From contig NZ_JABAIA010000001.1 in NCBI RefSeq assembly GCF_012641275.1, positions 1,426,001-1,490,000 on the forward strand: a stretch of 64,000 nucleotides of DNA, written 5' to 3'. The position numbers and the translations under genes are program-made. The stretch is from Chitinophaga varians (lineage in GTDB: Bacteria > Bacteroidota > Bacteroidia > Chitinophagales > Chitinophagaceae). The notes beneath the pieces were generated by a model. It did not search any database and was not told the origin of the DNA. It was given only the letters and a program-made list of their open reading frames with translations. How positions within the stretch are numbered: position 1 is the stretch's first letter; each line of letters opens with the position of its first letter. Positions 17,750 through 24,744 of this stretch are shown here, piece after piece.

Positions 17750-17959
17750 TTATTTACTCTCTTTCATTAACCTGTCAAATTCTGTCCACTTTTTCCTGAT
17801 GCTATTTCTCTTCATCCATCCGTTAGGCTGGTATTCAATTGCGCCATGTGAGATATGAATTGTTCCAATCAATTTCCCGTCCACCTTAACCTTAAAAGTT
17901 GCATCAGCTCTACCAATTTCTGTTTCCGGGAGTTCCAAATATACACGATGATCTGCCAT
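17750..17959 (-). CDS. Conserved small protein, 69 aa
   Basis: Start chosen at 17959 (MADHRVYLELPETEIG) rather than 17992, because Bacteroidota relatives that I recall open with a Met followed by a V-x-(I/L)-x-(L/V)-P strand. The protein is a short beta-rich domain (ATFKVKVDGKLIGTIHISHGAIEYQP) ending in a basic helix (RKKWTEFDRLM). There is no signal peptide or Cys. The function is unknown. It is 128 nt downstream of the DUF4407 gene, and its own downstream side is closed by the hairpin at 17680, so it may be the last gene of that operon. Confidence 0.7.
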   Translation of the reverse strand: MADHRVYLELPETEIGRADATFKVKVDGKLIGTIHISHGAIEYQPNGWMKRNSIRKKWTEFDRLMKESK

Positions 17960-18087
17960 ATATAATTTTTTAGTGTTAAAAAAATCAAACAATTAGCTTA
18001 TTCTCAGAAAATTTTCATCTTCAGTAAGCGTATACATCCTTCCTCACCCAGCATCCAGAACAGCAACAAATAAAAATTCAATAGCAA

Positions 18088-19080
18088 TCACTCAAACTTT
18101 TTCCCCAGCGCATCCAACCGCCGCATCTGCAAATTCATATGATGCAATACCACTTTCTCATAGTCATTCCCCCTGTCGCCCATCTTACTAAACAAGACCA
18201 GCAGTTCTATAAACAGGAAAAAGAGAATCCACAGAAACCAAAATCCCAATGCAACATATGATGCGGACAACAGCTGCTTCATGATCGTTAACTCATCCAA
18301 AAAACCAGTGCTCGCTTTCATTTCTTTTTCAAGGGCAGGCCTGATATGTAGCAGTTCATTCTCTTTTTGGGCTTTCTGTTGCCGCATGGCGCCAATGGTA
18401 GAGTCAAGAGGCGACAGCAATGCTATTTTGGGATTAGGCAACGGCGTAGACGCAACAGTAATATCATTTACCGTCTTCCAGGTAGTGGTGTCCCTGCCGG
18501 TAGCGGTGACTGTCTGCACCGGCACCCGCCTCGTTGCTGTTTGCGTGGTGGTGGCAGTTGTCGTTGGGTGCTTAGTAATATCTTCGATGTAGTTATTTCT
18601 TTCCTGTTCTTTTTTGCTGATCGTGGTGTCTAAGGTGGCAATCTGCTTTCTTAGCTCTTCTGTTTTTGAGGGTAATATCCTGTCTACTTTTCCCGATATA
18701 TAAGAGATCTTCTCGATCTCAATGTCTTTCTCGAACAATATCTGATCGATGATCACAGCACCCAGAATGGACATCATAAAAGCCAGGCAACCTCTGAAAA
18801 TCAGCAGTAGCTTGCCCGGATTGATGGATAACACGATTTGTTTTTCAACCTGTATAATGATGATGGTCGCCAGCATGCCCGCCAGCAGGCAACCCGGCAA
18901 AGAAAGCGACAGGTAACGATGTGCAAAAGTAAATCCAATAAAAAACCACAGAATACAAACAATCAGCATGGCTGCCGTATACTTCTTTACGGATTTAAAA
19001 GCAGCTTCGCTACAGTTTCGCAGGATGTTATAGTTGTATCCTGTCATGAAGCAGCCAAAACGGACCCATAGATGTTTCAT
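18088..19080 (-). CDS. DUF4407 family membrane protein
   Basis: 330 aa. Three or four membrane segments in the first ~115 residues (YTAAMLIVCILWFFIGFTFA; LLAGMLATIIIIQVEKQIVL; LAFMMSILGAVIIDQILF) and one near the C-terminus (VALGFWFLWILFFLFIELLV). Between them lies a large non-membrane domain with coiled-coil helices (ELRKQIATLDTTISKKEQER) and a Thr-rich linker. This order matches DUF4407, an uncharacterised family. It is the last or penultimate gene of a five- or six-gene operon with an HNH nuclease, 11 nt after the preceding gene. Confidence 0.85.
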   Translation of the reverse strand: MKHLWVRFGCFMTGYNYNILRNCSEAAFKSVKKYTAAMLIVCILWFFIGFTFAHRYLSLSLPGCLLAGMLATIIIIQVEKQIVLSINPGKLLLIFRGCLAFMMSILGAVIIDQILFEKDIEIEKISYISGKVDRILPSKTEELRKQIATLDTTISKKEQERNNYIEDITKHPTTTATTTQTATRRVPVQTVTATGRDTTTWKTVNDITVASTPLPNPKIALLSPLDSTIGAMRQQKAQKENELLHIRPALEKEMKASTGFLDELTIMKQLLSASYVALGFWFLWILFFLFIELLVLFSKMGDRGNDYEKVVLHHMNLQMRRLDALGKKFE

Positions 19081-19091
19081 AACGCCTGATT

Positions 19092-19655
19092 TTAAAATTT
19101 ATTCAGCATGATATGACTTGAAATGGCAGCCAGTCCATTCCTGAAGCCACGTGTATAACTAATAATGATGCTATGCCCGACGCCCTCGTTCAGCTTTGCC
19201 TGTGCTTCGATTTCTTTGACCTGGATGATATGGCTTTCTGCAATTTCCTTCTTGACGATCAACTCCTCTACAGTATCCACCATACCGCTTCTGCTCCTGC
19301 TGGATATATGAAAATTGATCTGCCGGATAAAGTCTTCGTAAAATGTTTTCACCTTTCGTATAGCCCTTTCCAGGTCATTCTTCAATGCTGTCACGTTTTG
19401 GTCCAGGTGGGTGGCGTCAGGATTTATCAACGCATCATTATATCCCTTGGACTCATAATTTTTGTCGAGAAATTCGTATAAAACATGTATTCCGCCAATG
19501 AGCGGCGTTACAGTGTTCTCATCAGGATGTTCTTGTCCGGATGCATCTTTCTCGATGAAAGTACTTTCCGGAATGTCCGGAATCGCGTTTCCGGCGGCCA
19601 TGGCATGCGTATGCCCATTTTGGCGTTTACGGTTGAAAATATCAAATAAGCTCAT
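19092..19655 (-). CDS. Helical hypothetical protein, 187 aa
   Basis: Start set at 19655 (MSLFDIFNRKRQNG), 10 nt after the HNH stop; the longer frame to 19724 would overlap the HNH gene. A short basic N-terminus and a ~45-residue disordered acidic region lead into a long helical part (ALKNDLERAIRKVKTFYEDF; VDTVEELIVKKEIAESHIIQVKEIEAQAKL). There is no signal peptide or membrane segment. I do not recognise the family. Its tight placement between HNH and DUF4407 genes suggests that it works with the DUF4407 protein, for example as a cytoplasmic coiled-coil partner. Confidence 0.7.
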   Translation of the reverse strand: MSLFDIFNRKRQNGHTHAMAAGNAIPDIPESTFIEKDASGQEHPDENTVTPLIGGIHVLYEFLDKNYESKGYNDALINPDATHLDQNVTALKNDLERAIRKVKTFYEDFIRQINFHISSRSRSGMVDTVEELIVKKEIAESHIIQVKEIEAQAKLNEGVGHSIIISYTRGFRNGLAAISSHIMLNKF

Positions 19656-19665
19656 ACCATTTTTA

Positions 19666-20067
19666 TTAAATAGTGATTGTCGGCACCTTATATTTATTAT
19701 GCCCTTTATGATGACAGGATTCACAAAGCGTGATAAGTAGATGACCGGGATAGTCCCATGGAAGGCGGAACTGTTGCTTGTTTTTTATAAAGTGGTATTG
19801 CCGGTGGTGTACCTGTAAGTCTTTATCGCTACTGCAATGCACGCAGCGGTGGTTATCACGGTGCAGAATTTCCTTCCTTTTTGCCTTCCAGTCAGGGTGG
19901 AACAAAAGGGCACCGTAACTGCCATGGGATTTAATATTTAGCAGCCTTTCCTCCTGAGATCTTACCGGAGGAAAATTTGCGGGTACATCCCTTTGAATAT
20001 ATCTCCTGTAAGACTGGTCTCCTTTAAACTGCAAATATTTATACGGTGGATCATTTGGAGTTGTCAT
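19666..20067 (-). CDS. HNH endonuclease-like protein
   Basis: 133 aa. The C-terminal ~60 residues are an HNH/His-Me finger: C75-x2-C78 (HRCVHCSS), the catalytic-type His pair in LQVHHRQY (87-88), and C115-x2-C118 followed by HH (LITLCESCHHKGH). Both zinc-binding Cys pairs are present. The N-terminal half (PPYKYLQFKGDQSYRRYIQ) has no known domain. There is no signal peptide, so it acts in the cytoplasm, cutting DNA if active. It is co-transcribed with the small secreted protein upstream (46 nt) and the helical/DUF4407 genes downstream (10 nt). Confidence 0.85.
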   Translation of the reverse strand: MTTPNDPPYKYLQFKGDQSYRRYIQRDVPANFPPVRSQEERLLNIKSHGSYGALLFHPDWKAKRKEILHRDNHRCVHCSSDKDLQVHHRQYHFIKNKQQFRLPWDYPGHLLITLCESCHHKGHNKYKVPTITI

Positions 20068-20113
20068 AACAATATAAAATGGATTTTAAGGAAATGATTC
20101 GAATGCAGTCCAC

Positions 20114-20314
20114 TCATCGCTCCCATTTGCAAAGCGTTCTGTCTGTCATTGCCTCCTCAAGGGAAATACGAATGATCTGATGTTTACAATTGCTGAGCCC
20201 ACGGCAGGTTGATTTATAATGATATCTTGTTGCGCTTCTGCTGTCGCAGACATATACCATTATTTGATTGCAGTGGACTTGGCTGATGAGCAACCAGGCA
20301 TATAGGAGTTTCAT
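20114..20314 (-). CDS. Small secreted Cys protein, 66 aa
   Basis: Start set at 20314 (MKLLYAWLLISQVHCNQ), which gives a short signal-like hydrophobic N-terminus; the extension to 20362 adds no family-like sequence. The mature part is VYVCDSRSATRYHYKSTC RGLSNCKHQI, a pattern that I recall from short conserved Bacteroidota proteins of unknown function, with Cys in VCDS, STC, SNC and TLC. Export and disulfide or metal binding are inferred. It sits in the same operon as the HNH nuclease and the small Cys protein. Confidence 0.7.
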   Translation of the reverse strand: MKLLYAWLLISQVHCNQIMVYVCDSRSATRYHYKSTCRGLSNCKHQIIRISLEEAMTDRTLCKWER

Positions 20315-20362
20315 GGCTTGATTATTCACGAGGAAAGGGGTTACAAAAATGGATACTGTCAT

Positions 20363-20572
20363 CTACCTTGTATGGCAGATCGGACAACATGTTAGACAAC
20401 CGTTGGACTGTTTATGATGTTTCTTCGCTTCCCGAACGGCTTCCTGACAGGTGTCAAACGCCCCCAGATAAGTCCGATTATGCATCATCGGAAAGTACCT
20501 GCAGGTGCTAACATGTACTTCATGATCGCCGTTGTGCTGGGGATTGTTGTTTACGTAATACTGCTGCTTCAT
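20363..20572 (-). CDS. Small Cys/His protein, 69 aa, paralogue 1
   Basis: Start at 20572 (MKQQYYVNNNPQHNGDHEVH). The -7 box at 20604-20597 covers the alternative start at 20599, which therefore cannot be in the transcript. Conserved features shared with the protein at 30266-30475: YYV, G-x-HEVH, TCR, LG-x-F-x-x-CQ-x-AVR-x-A, and C-terminal GC-x2-C-x3-CH-x-R. The Cys/His set could bind a metal. No signal peptide. It is the first gene of the HNH/DUF4407 operon. Confidence 0.8.
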   Translation of the reverse strand: MKQQYYVNNNPQHNGDHEVHVSTCRYFPMMHNRTYLGAFDTCQEAVREAKKHHKQSNGCLTCCPICHTR

Positions 20573-20596
20573 GGTATTATTTTTATGTTTATGAAA

Positions 20597-20639
20597 CAAA
20601 AGTATATTCCGCCAACCTTCTTTTTTTACGGGAAACCGT
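20597..20639 (-). promoter_or_regulatory. Promoter with upstream element ACGGTTTCCCGTAAAAAA (operon 20.6 kb)
   Basis: Minus strand: the 18-nt element (20639-20622), a 17-nt spacer, then the -7 box TACTTTTG (20604-20597). The same element, spacer length and box type occur at 30579-30537 in front of the paralogous gene, with unrelated spacer sequence. Here the element extends to a TTACGG-GAAA-CCGTAA inverted repeat. Confidence 0.75.
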
Positions 20640-20671
20640 AATGTGATGCTTTCTTCTAAATTTCAGCCGGC

Positions 20672-21337
20672 TTATATAGCGCCTATATCCTTGCAATACG
20701 CCACCAGTTGCTCGTTTTTGGTAAAGCCCAATACAGATTTCATCTGACTAAGTTTTTTTTCTATGCTGCTTAATCCTGATGGTGTGATTCCTTTACGCTG
20801 AAGATATACAGGGATGTCCTTCTGCAGCATTCCCTGCGCCAGCAGTTTTATGATCGTGATATCAACATCGGAAAATGAGTAAGTATTCTTTTTATCGACC
20901 AACTGTCTGACATGACGCGGAAAATAGCGCCTGCGGCGGGCAATTTCGTGGATGGCTTCTTTTAGCTCACGGGCGTCATGGCGGGCTTTGCGTACAAAAC
21001 CGTCGATTTCAAGGTTACTGTAAAGCTGATCAATAGCCGTAGGCCTGTTTTCTGCCGAAAAAACCAGGATATTCAGGTCGGGCTGTACTTTCCGGGCAGC
21101 GGCAATGAGGTCTATGCCACCCGCCAATGCCTGCTTATGACCATCCGGTTCAAAATACAGATCAGTAATAAGCAGATCGAAAGAGCTGCCGGCATTCACC
21201 GCCTGCATGATCTTATTCAAAGCATCATCACAATAATAGGCGTATGCTATGTTGGTAATGGCCAGTTCTTCCAGCGTTTTCTGTACGGAAATATTGGCGC
21301 TCTCGTGATCTTCAGCAATAAGTACCTTTGTAATCAT
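20672..21337 (-). CDS. NarL/LuxR-type response regulator
   Basis: 221 aa. A receiver domain with acidic residues E9-D10 (IAEDHESA), phosphoacceptor Asp59 (LLITDLYFEPDG) and the switch Ser near FSAENRPT, then a C-terminal helical DNA-binding domain (SDVDITIIKLLAQGMLQKDI...GITPSGLSSIEKKLSQM). The latter resembles a LuxR HTH, but with an insertion and weak match. It begins 5 nt after the TPR-kinase stop, so it is its partner. The next promoter downstream (20639-20597) with its inverted repeat is a natural candidate target. Confidence 0.88.
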   Translation of the reverse strand: MITKVLIAEDHESANISVQKTLEELAITNIAYAYYCDDALNKIMQAVNAGSSFDLLITDLYFEPDGHKQALAGGIDLIAAARKVQPDLNILVFSAENRPTAIDQLYSNLEIDGFVRKARHDARELKEAIHEIARRRRYFPRHVRQLVDKKNTYSFSDVDITIIKLLAQGMLQKDIPVYLQRKGITPSGLSSIEKKLSQMKSVLGFTKNEQLVAYCKDIGAI

Positions 21338-21342
21338 GTGAA

Positions 21343-22989
21343 CTAAGCTATTGGGAAAGAAATATGAATTTTTAATCCTCTTTCGGGATGTTCAAATGTA
21401 TATTTCCCGCCAATTTTTTTAATACGGTTTTCCGTATTCCTCCATCCGTTCCCGTATGTAACTTGCGGAGAAATACCAATGCCATCATCGGTATAATGGA
21501 TTTGGAACTGGTCGTTTTGACACTCGAACTTTATTAGTACGGAACTGGCCTGGCTATGTTTTTTCATATTGACCATCAATTCCTGCAGAACATGTTCCAC
21601 TTCGTGTTGTGTTTGCGCATTGACGCGGTCCCAGAGCGCAGCACTGTTGCCAAAAATCAGCACCTTGATGCGTTCCGAGGCGAAGGACTCCAGCAAGTCC
21701 TCAATTTTATCATGAAAAGGCACCGTTGATGTGGTGGAGGGTTCGTAGGAGATGTCGCGGGACCGCTCATACAGCTCTTCAATCTTATCAATCAGCACCT
21801 CCTTGTCTAACGCCGGTTTGTATTCAAGGTCTGTCATGATGCGGTACAAACCATTTGCCACCACGTCATGCACTTTCTGGGAGGTTTTAAGCTGATGCTC
21901 CTGTATCGCCTGCCGGGAGGCAAACTCTATCTGTTGCCGGCGCCGGCGATACCGAATGACCAAAACAAACCCGGCGATAGTGAAGAACAGGATGGTTAGT
22001 GCCAACTGGGTTTTCCTTTGTGCATTATCCTTTTGCAGCTGGAGATTATCGGCTTTATTTTTCGCCGCTTCGTACCGGATTAAGGCAAATTGGTTCTTGG
22101 CTGCGTTCTTTGCCGTTTGGATACTGTCGGTCAGGTATTGGTAGCGGACAAAATAGGGTTTCAACAAATTAGCAGGACTAAGTGTAATAAGTTTTGACAG
22201 GGCTTCCACTTCGTCATCCGGGCTGTTCATTTCCCTGGCGACATCGTATCTTTTGCCGGCATAATAAAGTGCCGAATCAGGTGCGGACAACGAGTAATAG
22301 TCCGACAAATGTGCGTAGCTGGCATTAAGTCCCCTGATGTCGTTTGAATCCCTGCGAATTTGCAATGCACGTTGCAGCTCTGGTCCTGCGGGATAAGTGG
22401 AATCTTTCAGCCATTTGGTTTTGGCGTAATTGGAAAGTACCCGGGCATATTCCCTTTTCCTGTCTTTACTCTTTGCCAGCAGGGATTTGTATATGTCGAT
22501 AGCCTGGTCATAGTCGCCCTTCTTCTGGTAAGTAAGCGCTATACCGTTTAAAGCAATGGTTTCATCACCTGTCTCATCTATATATTTAAGCGCTTTGCGA
22601 TAATAGTCGATAGCTGCTTCGTAGTTTTTAAGATCAAGACAGATATTGCCCAGTTCATGATAATTTGAACACAGGCATTCCTGGTCTTTTTTCTTGTGTT
22701 CATTGAGATAGGCAAGGGATTTCAACAGACTTTCCTGGCCGCCATACTGGTCTCCCTCATATGCCTGGATGATTCCCATATAAGTGTAGGCCATGGCGAT
22801 TTCCAGGCTGTCGGTGGCGGTCGTTGCTACGAGATTAAAATAATAGAAGGCGGAGTCGTTATTTTTATTGAAATATGATTCTCCTTTTTCCAGCGTGGGT
22901 GCTGAAATGCGTTGCGGATGCCGCCGGTTGGATGTGCAGGCTAAAAGTCCAAACAGGAATATGGGCAGGATGACAGACGAGGGACGCAC
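21343..22989 (-). CDS. TPR-containing sensor histidine kinase (HisKA_3 type)
   Basis: 548 aa. A lipoprotein-like signal (LFGLLACTS, Cys18) is followed by a TPR sensor domain (~35-300, e.g. ELGNICLDLKNYEAAIDYYR and QKKGDYDQAIDIYKSL), one membrane segment (~329-346), and a HisKA_3-like dimerisation helix with His374 in SQKVHDVVANGL. The HATPase domain carries a DDGIGI box and GNGWRNTENRI. This class pairs with NarL-type regulators; the partner follows 5 nt downstream. The periplasmic TPRs presumably sense a protein or peptide ligand. Confidence 0.9.
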   Translation of the reverse strand: MRPSSVILPIFLFGLLACTSNRRHPQRISAPTLEKGESYFNKNNDSAFYYFNLVATTATDSLEIAMAYTYMGIIQAYEGDQYGGQESLLKSLAYLNEHKKKDQECLCSNYHELGNICLDLKNYEAAIDYYRKALKYIDETGDETIALNGIALTYQKKGDYDQAIDIYKSLLAKSKDRKREYARVLSNYAKTKWLKDSTYPAGPELQRALQIRRDSNDIRGLNASYAHLSDYYSLSAPDSALYYAGKRYDVAREMNSPDDEVEALSKLITLSPANLLKPYFVRYQYLTDSIQTAKNAAKNQFALIRYEAAKNKADNLQLQKDNAQRKTQLALTILFFTIAGFVLVIRYRRRRQQIEFASRQAIQEHQLKTSQKVHDVVANGLYRIMTDLEYKPALDKEVLIDKIEELYERSRDISYEPSTTSTVPFHDKIEDLLESFASERIKVLIFGNSAALWDRVNAQTQHEVEHVLQELMVNMKKHSQASSVLIKFECQNDQFQIHYTDDGIGISPQVTYGNGWRNTENRIKKIGGKYTFEHPERGLKIHISFPIA

Positions 22990-23052
22990 AAAGGGTTATT
23001 TCTCTTAAAAATATCAAATTTCTCCATTTTGAAGAATTATTATCAGGCATAT

Positions 23053-23085
23053 AAAAAAAGTGAGGCAAGAAAATTCTTGCCTCAC
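23053..23085 (-). terminator. Terminator of the 50-codon gene
   Basis: Minus-strand hairpin with a 12-bp stem (GTGAGGCAAGAA/TTCTTGCCTCAC, 23060-23085) followed by seven T. It lies 6 nt after the stop codon at 23092. Confidence 0.85.
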
Positions 23086-23091
23086 GGGTGA

Positions 23092-23244
23092 TCAGGGAGT
23101 GTTGGGTTTCCTTGGAGGAATGGTCCCGGTTTCGCCACCGGTATCGTCCAAAGTAGTGACCTGTTCGCCATTGTTAGGATGACTGTTATTGGAATGGGCA
23201 GGATTCAGGAATGCCAGGAATAGGCTTATTATGATATTAAACAT
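23092..23244 (-). CDS. Small secreted or membrane peptide gene, 50 aa
   Basis: ATG at 23244, TGA at 23092. The translation begins MFNIIISLFLAFLNPAHSNN, a short hydrophobic N-terminus with a possible signal cleavage after AHS, followed by a polar tail (NNGEQVTTLDDTGGETGT, then IPPRKPNTP). A strong terminator directly after the stop supports real expression. It lies ~100 nt upstream of the TPR kinase on the same strand but is separated from it by that terminator. No homologue is known to me. Confidence 0.55.
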   Translation of the reverse strand: MFNIIISLFLAFLNPAHSNNSHPNNGEQVTTLDDTGGETGTIPPRKPNTP

Positions 23245-23276
23245 TGTTTTAGTTTTTTGAATTGTTTGGGCAATAG

Positions 23277-23463
23277 GCTGCCGGTTGCCGGAGCCGCCGG
23301 CAGCGTGGTTTCGGGTCAGTGAAGAAGCGCTTCTTGCTTTTTGGGAAGGAGTGGGTGAGGATTACGGAAGCTGATGATCGCTTCCCAGGCCGGTAACCGG
23401 CTTCCGCTTTCTTTTCCCGGTGCGGATCGGGCCTGTACAGAAAACCTCTTAGCTAAGGAGGTG
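23277..23463. other. Hairpin-rich, GC-rich non-coding stretch
   Basis: Between the 50-codon gene and the membrane protein gene at 23607. It holds GCTGCCGG/CCGGCAGC (23277-23304, 12-nt loop), the 14-nt palindrome AAGAAGCGCTTCTT (23322-23335), GCCGGTAACCGGC near 23390, and ACCTCTTAGCTAAGGAGGT (23444-23462). No coding frame. It may be a 5' leader on the minus strand or a structured RNA. Confidence 0.4.
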
Positions 23464-23515
23464 TTACCCGATTGCAAAACAAAGATATACCGAGGTAAGT
23501 GGTTGATTTACAAAC

Positions 23516-23580
23516 AATTCCAATAATTCCAGTAATTCCTGGCATTCCATTTATAATTCCGGGAATGTGGGTTTAATTCC
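23516..23580 (+). repeat. AATTCC array with 9-nt period upstream of 23607
   Basis: AATTCC or CATTCC begins at 23516, 23525, 23534 and 23543 (exact 9-nt steps), then at 23555 and 23575. It directly precedes the start at 23607, so it overlaps the likely promoter. Confidence 0.65.
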
Positions 23581-23606
23581 GATTATTCAGTTTTATAATT
23601 TCATTT

Positions 23607-24605
23607 ATGGCGACACTTTTTGTTGACTACCAGCAACTGGTCCGGCAGGCATACGAACGAAAAAGGGCAAACAATGCCCTCCCCCTCGGCCTGATACACC
23701 TCACGCCCGGGAACCTCAAAGAAGAATGTGTAAAGAAATGCACTCAACAAGTAAATAAGCGGGATGAAAAGATCATCCGGGATTTCTGCGGAGACCTGAA
23801 TGAGTCGAAAAGCTGCCATACACTCCTGCAACGATGTGACCCAGACAAGTTCAGGCCACTGGTAAATTTTCTGAAAGGGAGATCTGAAAAGACCGTTGAG
23901 AAGAATATTGAACTGTTGGCCTGGCTGATTGAGTTTTCCGGCAGGCCCTGGGAAATGGGGAAAACGATTTCCGGGGATGACGACACGGATGACGGCCCGG
24001 CATTACAGGATGTCAGCCCGGCAACAGGGAATACCGTAATGGCAACCGGCATTCCTCTCAGACTGGTAGCAACTGAAGAGCATTCACCAACGGAAAATCC
24101 GGCAAATCCGGAAATTCCGGAAATTCCGGAAAATCCGATAGTTCCCGCCGGCGATCATGGCGTAAAGGAGCGTAAAAATGTGGATGTGGGAACAAAAGCT
24201 AAGGAGAAGTCCGCGAAAAAACTGGCCGCCGCAATAATGTTATCGCTGGTAGTGGGGACCGGCGGCATGTGGTGGTGGAAGGAGAGCAATTCGACGCCCG
24301 GGTCGGGGGCATGCATGTACTGGCTCGAAGATCATTATGAGCCTGTCGCCTGTAATAAGAAATTACCGAATACGACGATCATACCGGTGGATTCAATGAA
24401 GTTGAAGTACTTCCGGAAGATAACCACCCCGGACACTATCACCTATCAGGCGGTAGGAAAAGTATGGTATTCTAAAATAAAAGGGAAAATGGAATACTAT
24501 ACAATGTCCGGCGGGCATCCAGTGGTGCCCGGTTATCAGCTAAGGCCAATTACCCCCTATATAATTAATGTACACATCCTTTCGGCCGTGAGCTCCCAAC
24601 AGTAA
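23607..24605 (+). CDS. Single-pass membrane protein of unknown function, 332 aa
   Basis: The cytoplasmic N-terminus (~1-115) is helical with many Cys and Lys (KEECVKKCTQQVNKRDEKII; CHTLLQRCDPDKF). A disordered linker contains tripeptide repeats of the E-N/I-P type at residues ~163-180, then a basic stretch and one membrane segment (~210-230, LAAAIMLSLVVGTGGMWWW). The periplasmic C-terminal domain starts ACMYWLEDHYEPVACNKK, which I recall as a recurring phrase in uncharacterised Bacteroidota proteins. Inside-to-outside topology with a cytoplasmic helical domain resembles anti-sigma or transmembrane regulators, but no sigma gene is adjacent. Function unknown. Confidence 0.75.
   Translation: MATLFVDYQQLVRQAYERKRANNALPLGLIHLTPGNLKEECVKKCTQQVNKRDEKIIRDFCGDLNESKSCHTLLQRCDPDKFRPLVNFLKGRSEKTVEKNIELLAWLIEFSGRPWEMGKTISGDDDTDDGPALQDVSPATGNTVMATGIPLRLVATEEHSPTENPANPEIPEIPENPIVPAGDHGVKERKNVDVGTKAKEKSAKKLAAAIMLSLVVGTGGMWWWKESNSTPGSGACMYWLEDHYEPVACNKKLPNTTIIPVDSMKLKYFRKITTPDTITYQAVGKVWYSKIKGKMEYYTMSGGHPVVPGYQLRPITPYIINVHILSAVSSQQ
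24093..24146 (+). repeat. Six 9-nt repeats coding for x-x-Pro tripeptides
   Basis: In-frame 9-mers (GAAAATCCG, GCAAATCCG, GAAATTCCG twice, GAAAATCCG, ATAGTTCCC) code for ENP-ANP-EIP-EIP-ENP-IVP. They share the AATTCC core and 9-nt period of the array at 23516-23580 upstream of the same gene. Confidence 0.75.
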
Positions 24606-24611
24606 TACAAG

Positions 24612-24640
24612 GAGGGCCCTACCGTCCCCCCTCTTTTTTT
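24612..24640 (+). terminator. Probable terminator after 23607 gene
   Basis: GAGGG/CCCTC stem followed by seven T at 24634-24640, just after the stop codon at 24605. Confidence 0.5.
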
Positions 24641-24744
24641 GCCGGGATCGCCCCCTAAAATTGTCGTTTCCACACAGTATCGAATACGGAAAGGAATGAC
24701 ATCTTTGTACTGTCGATAAAAAATCAAACTAAATCTAATGCGTT

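Noticed and set aside
23516..23588. Spaced repeats as a CRISPR array
   Set aside because: Units are 6-9 nt with no 20-40 nt spacers and no cas genes.
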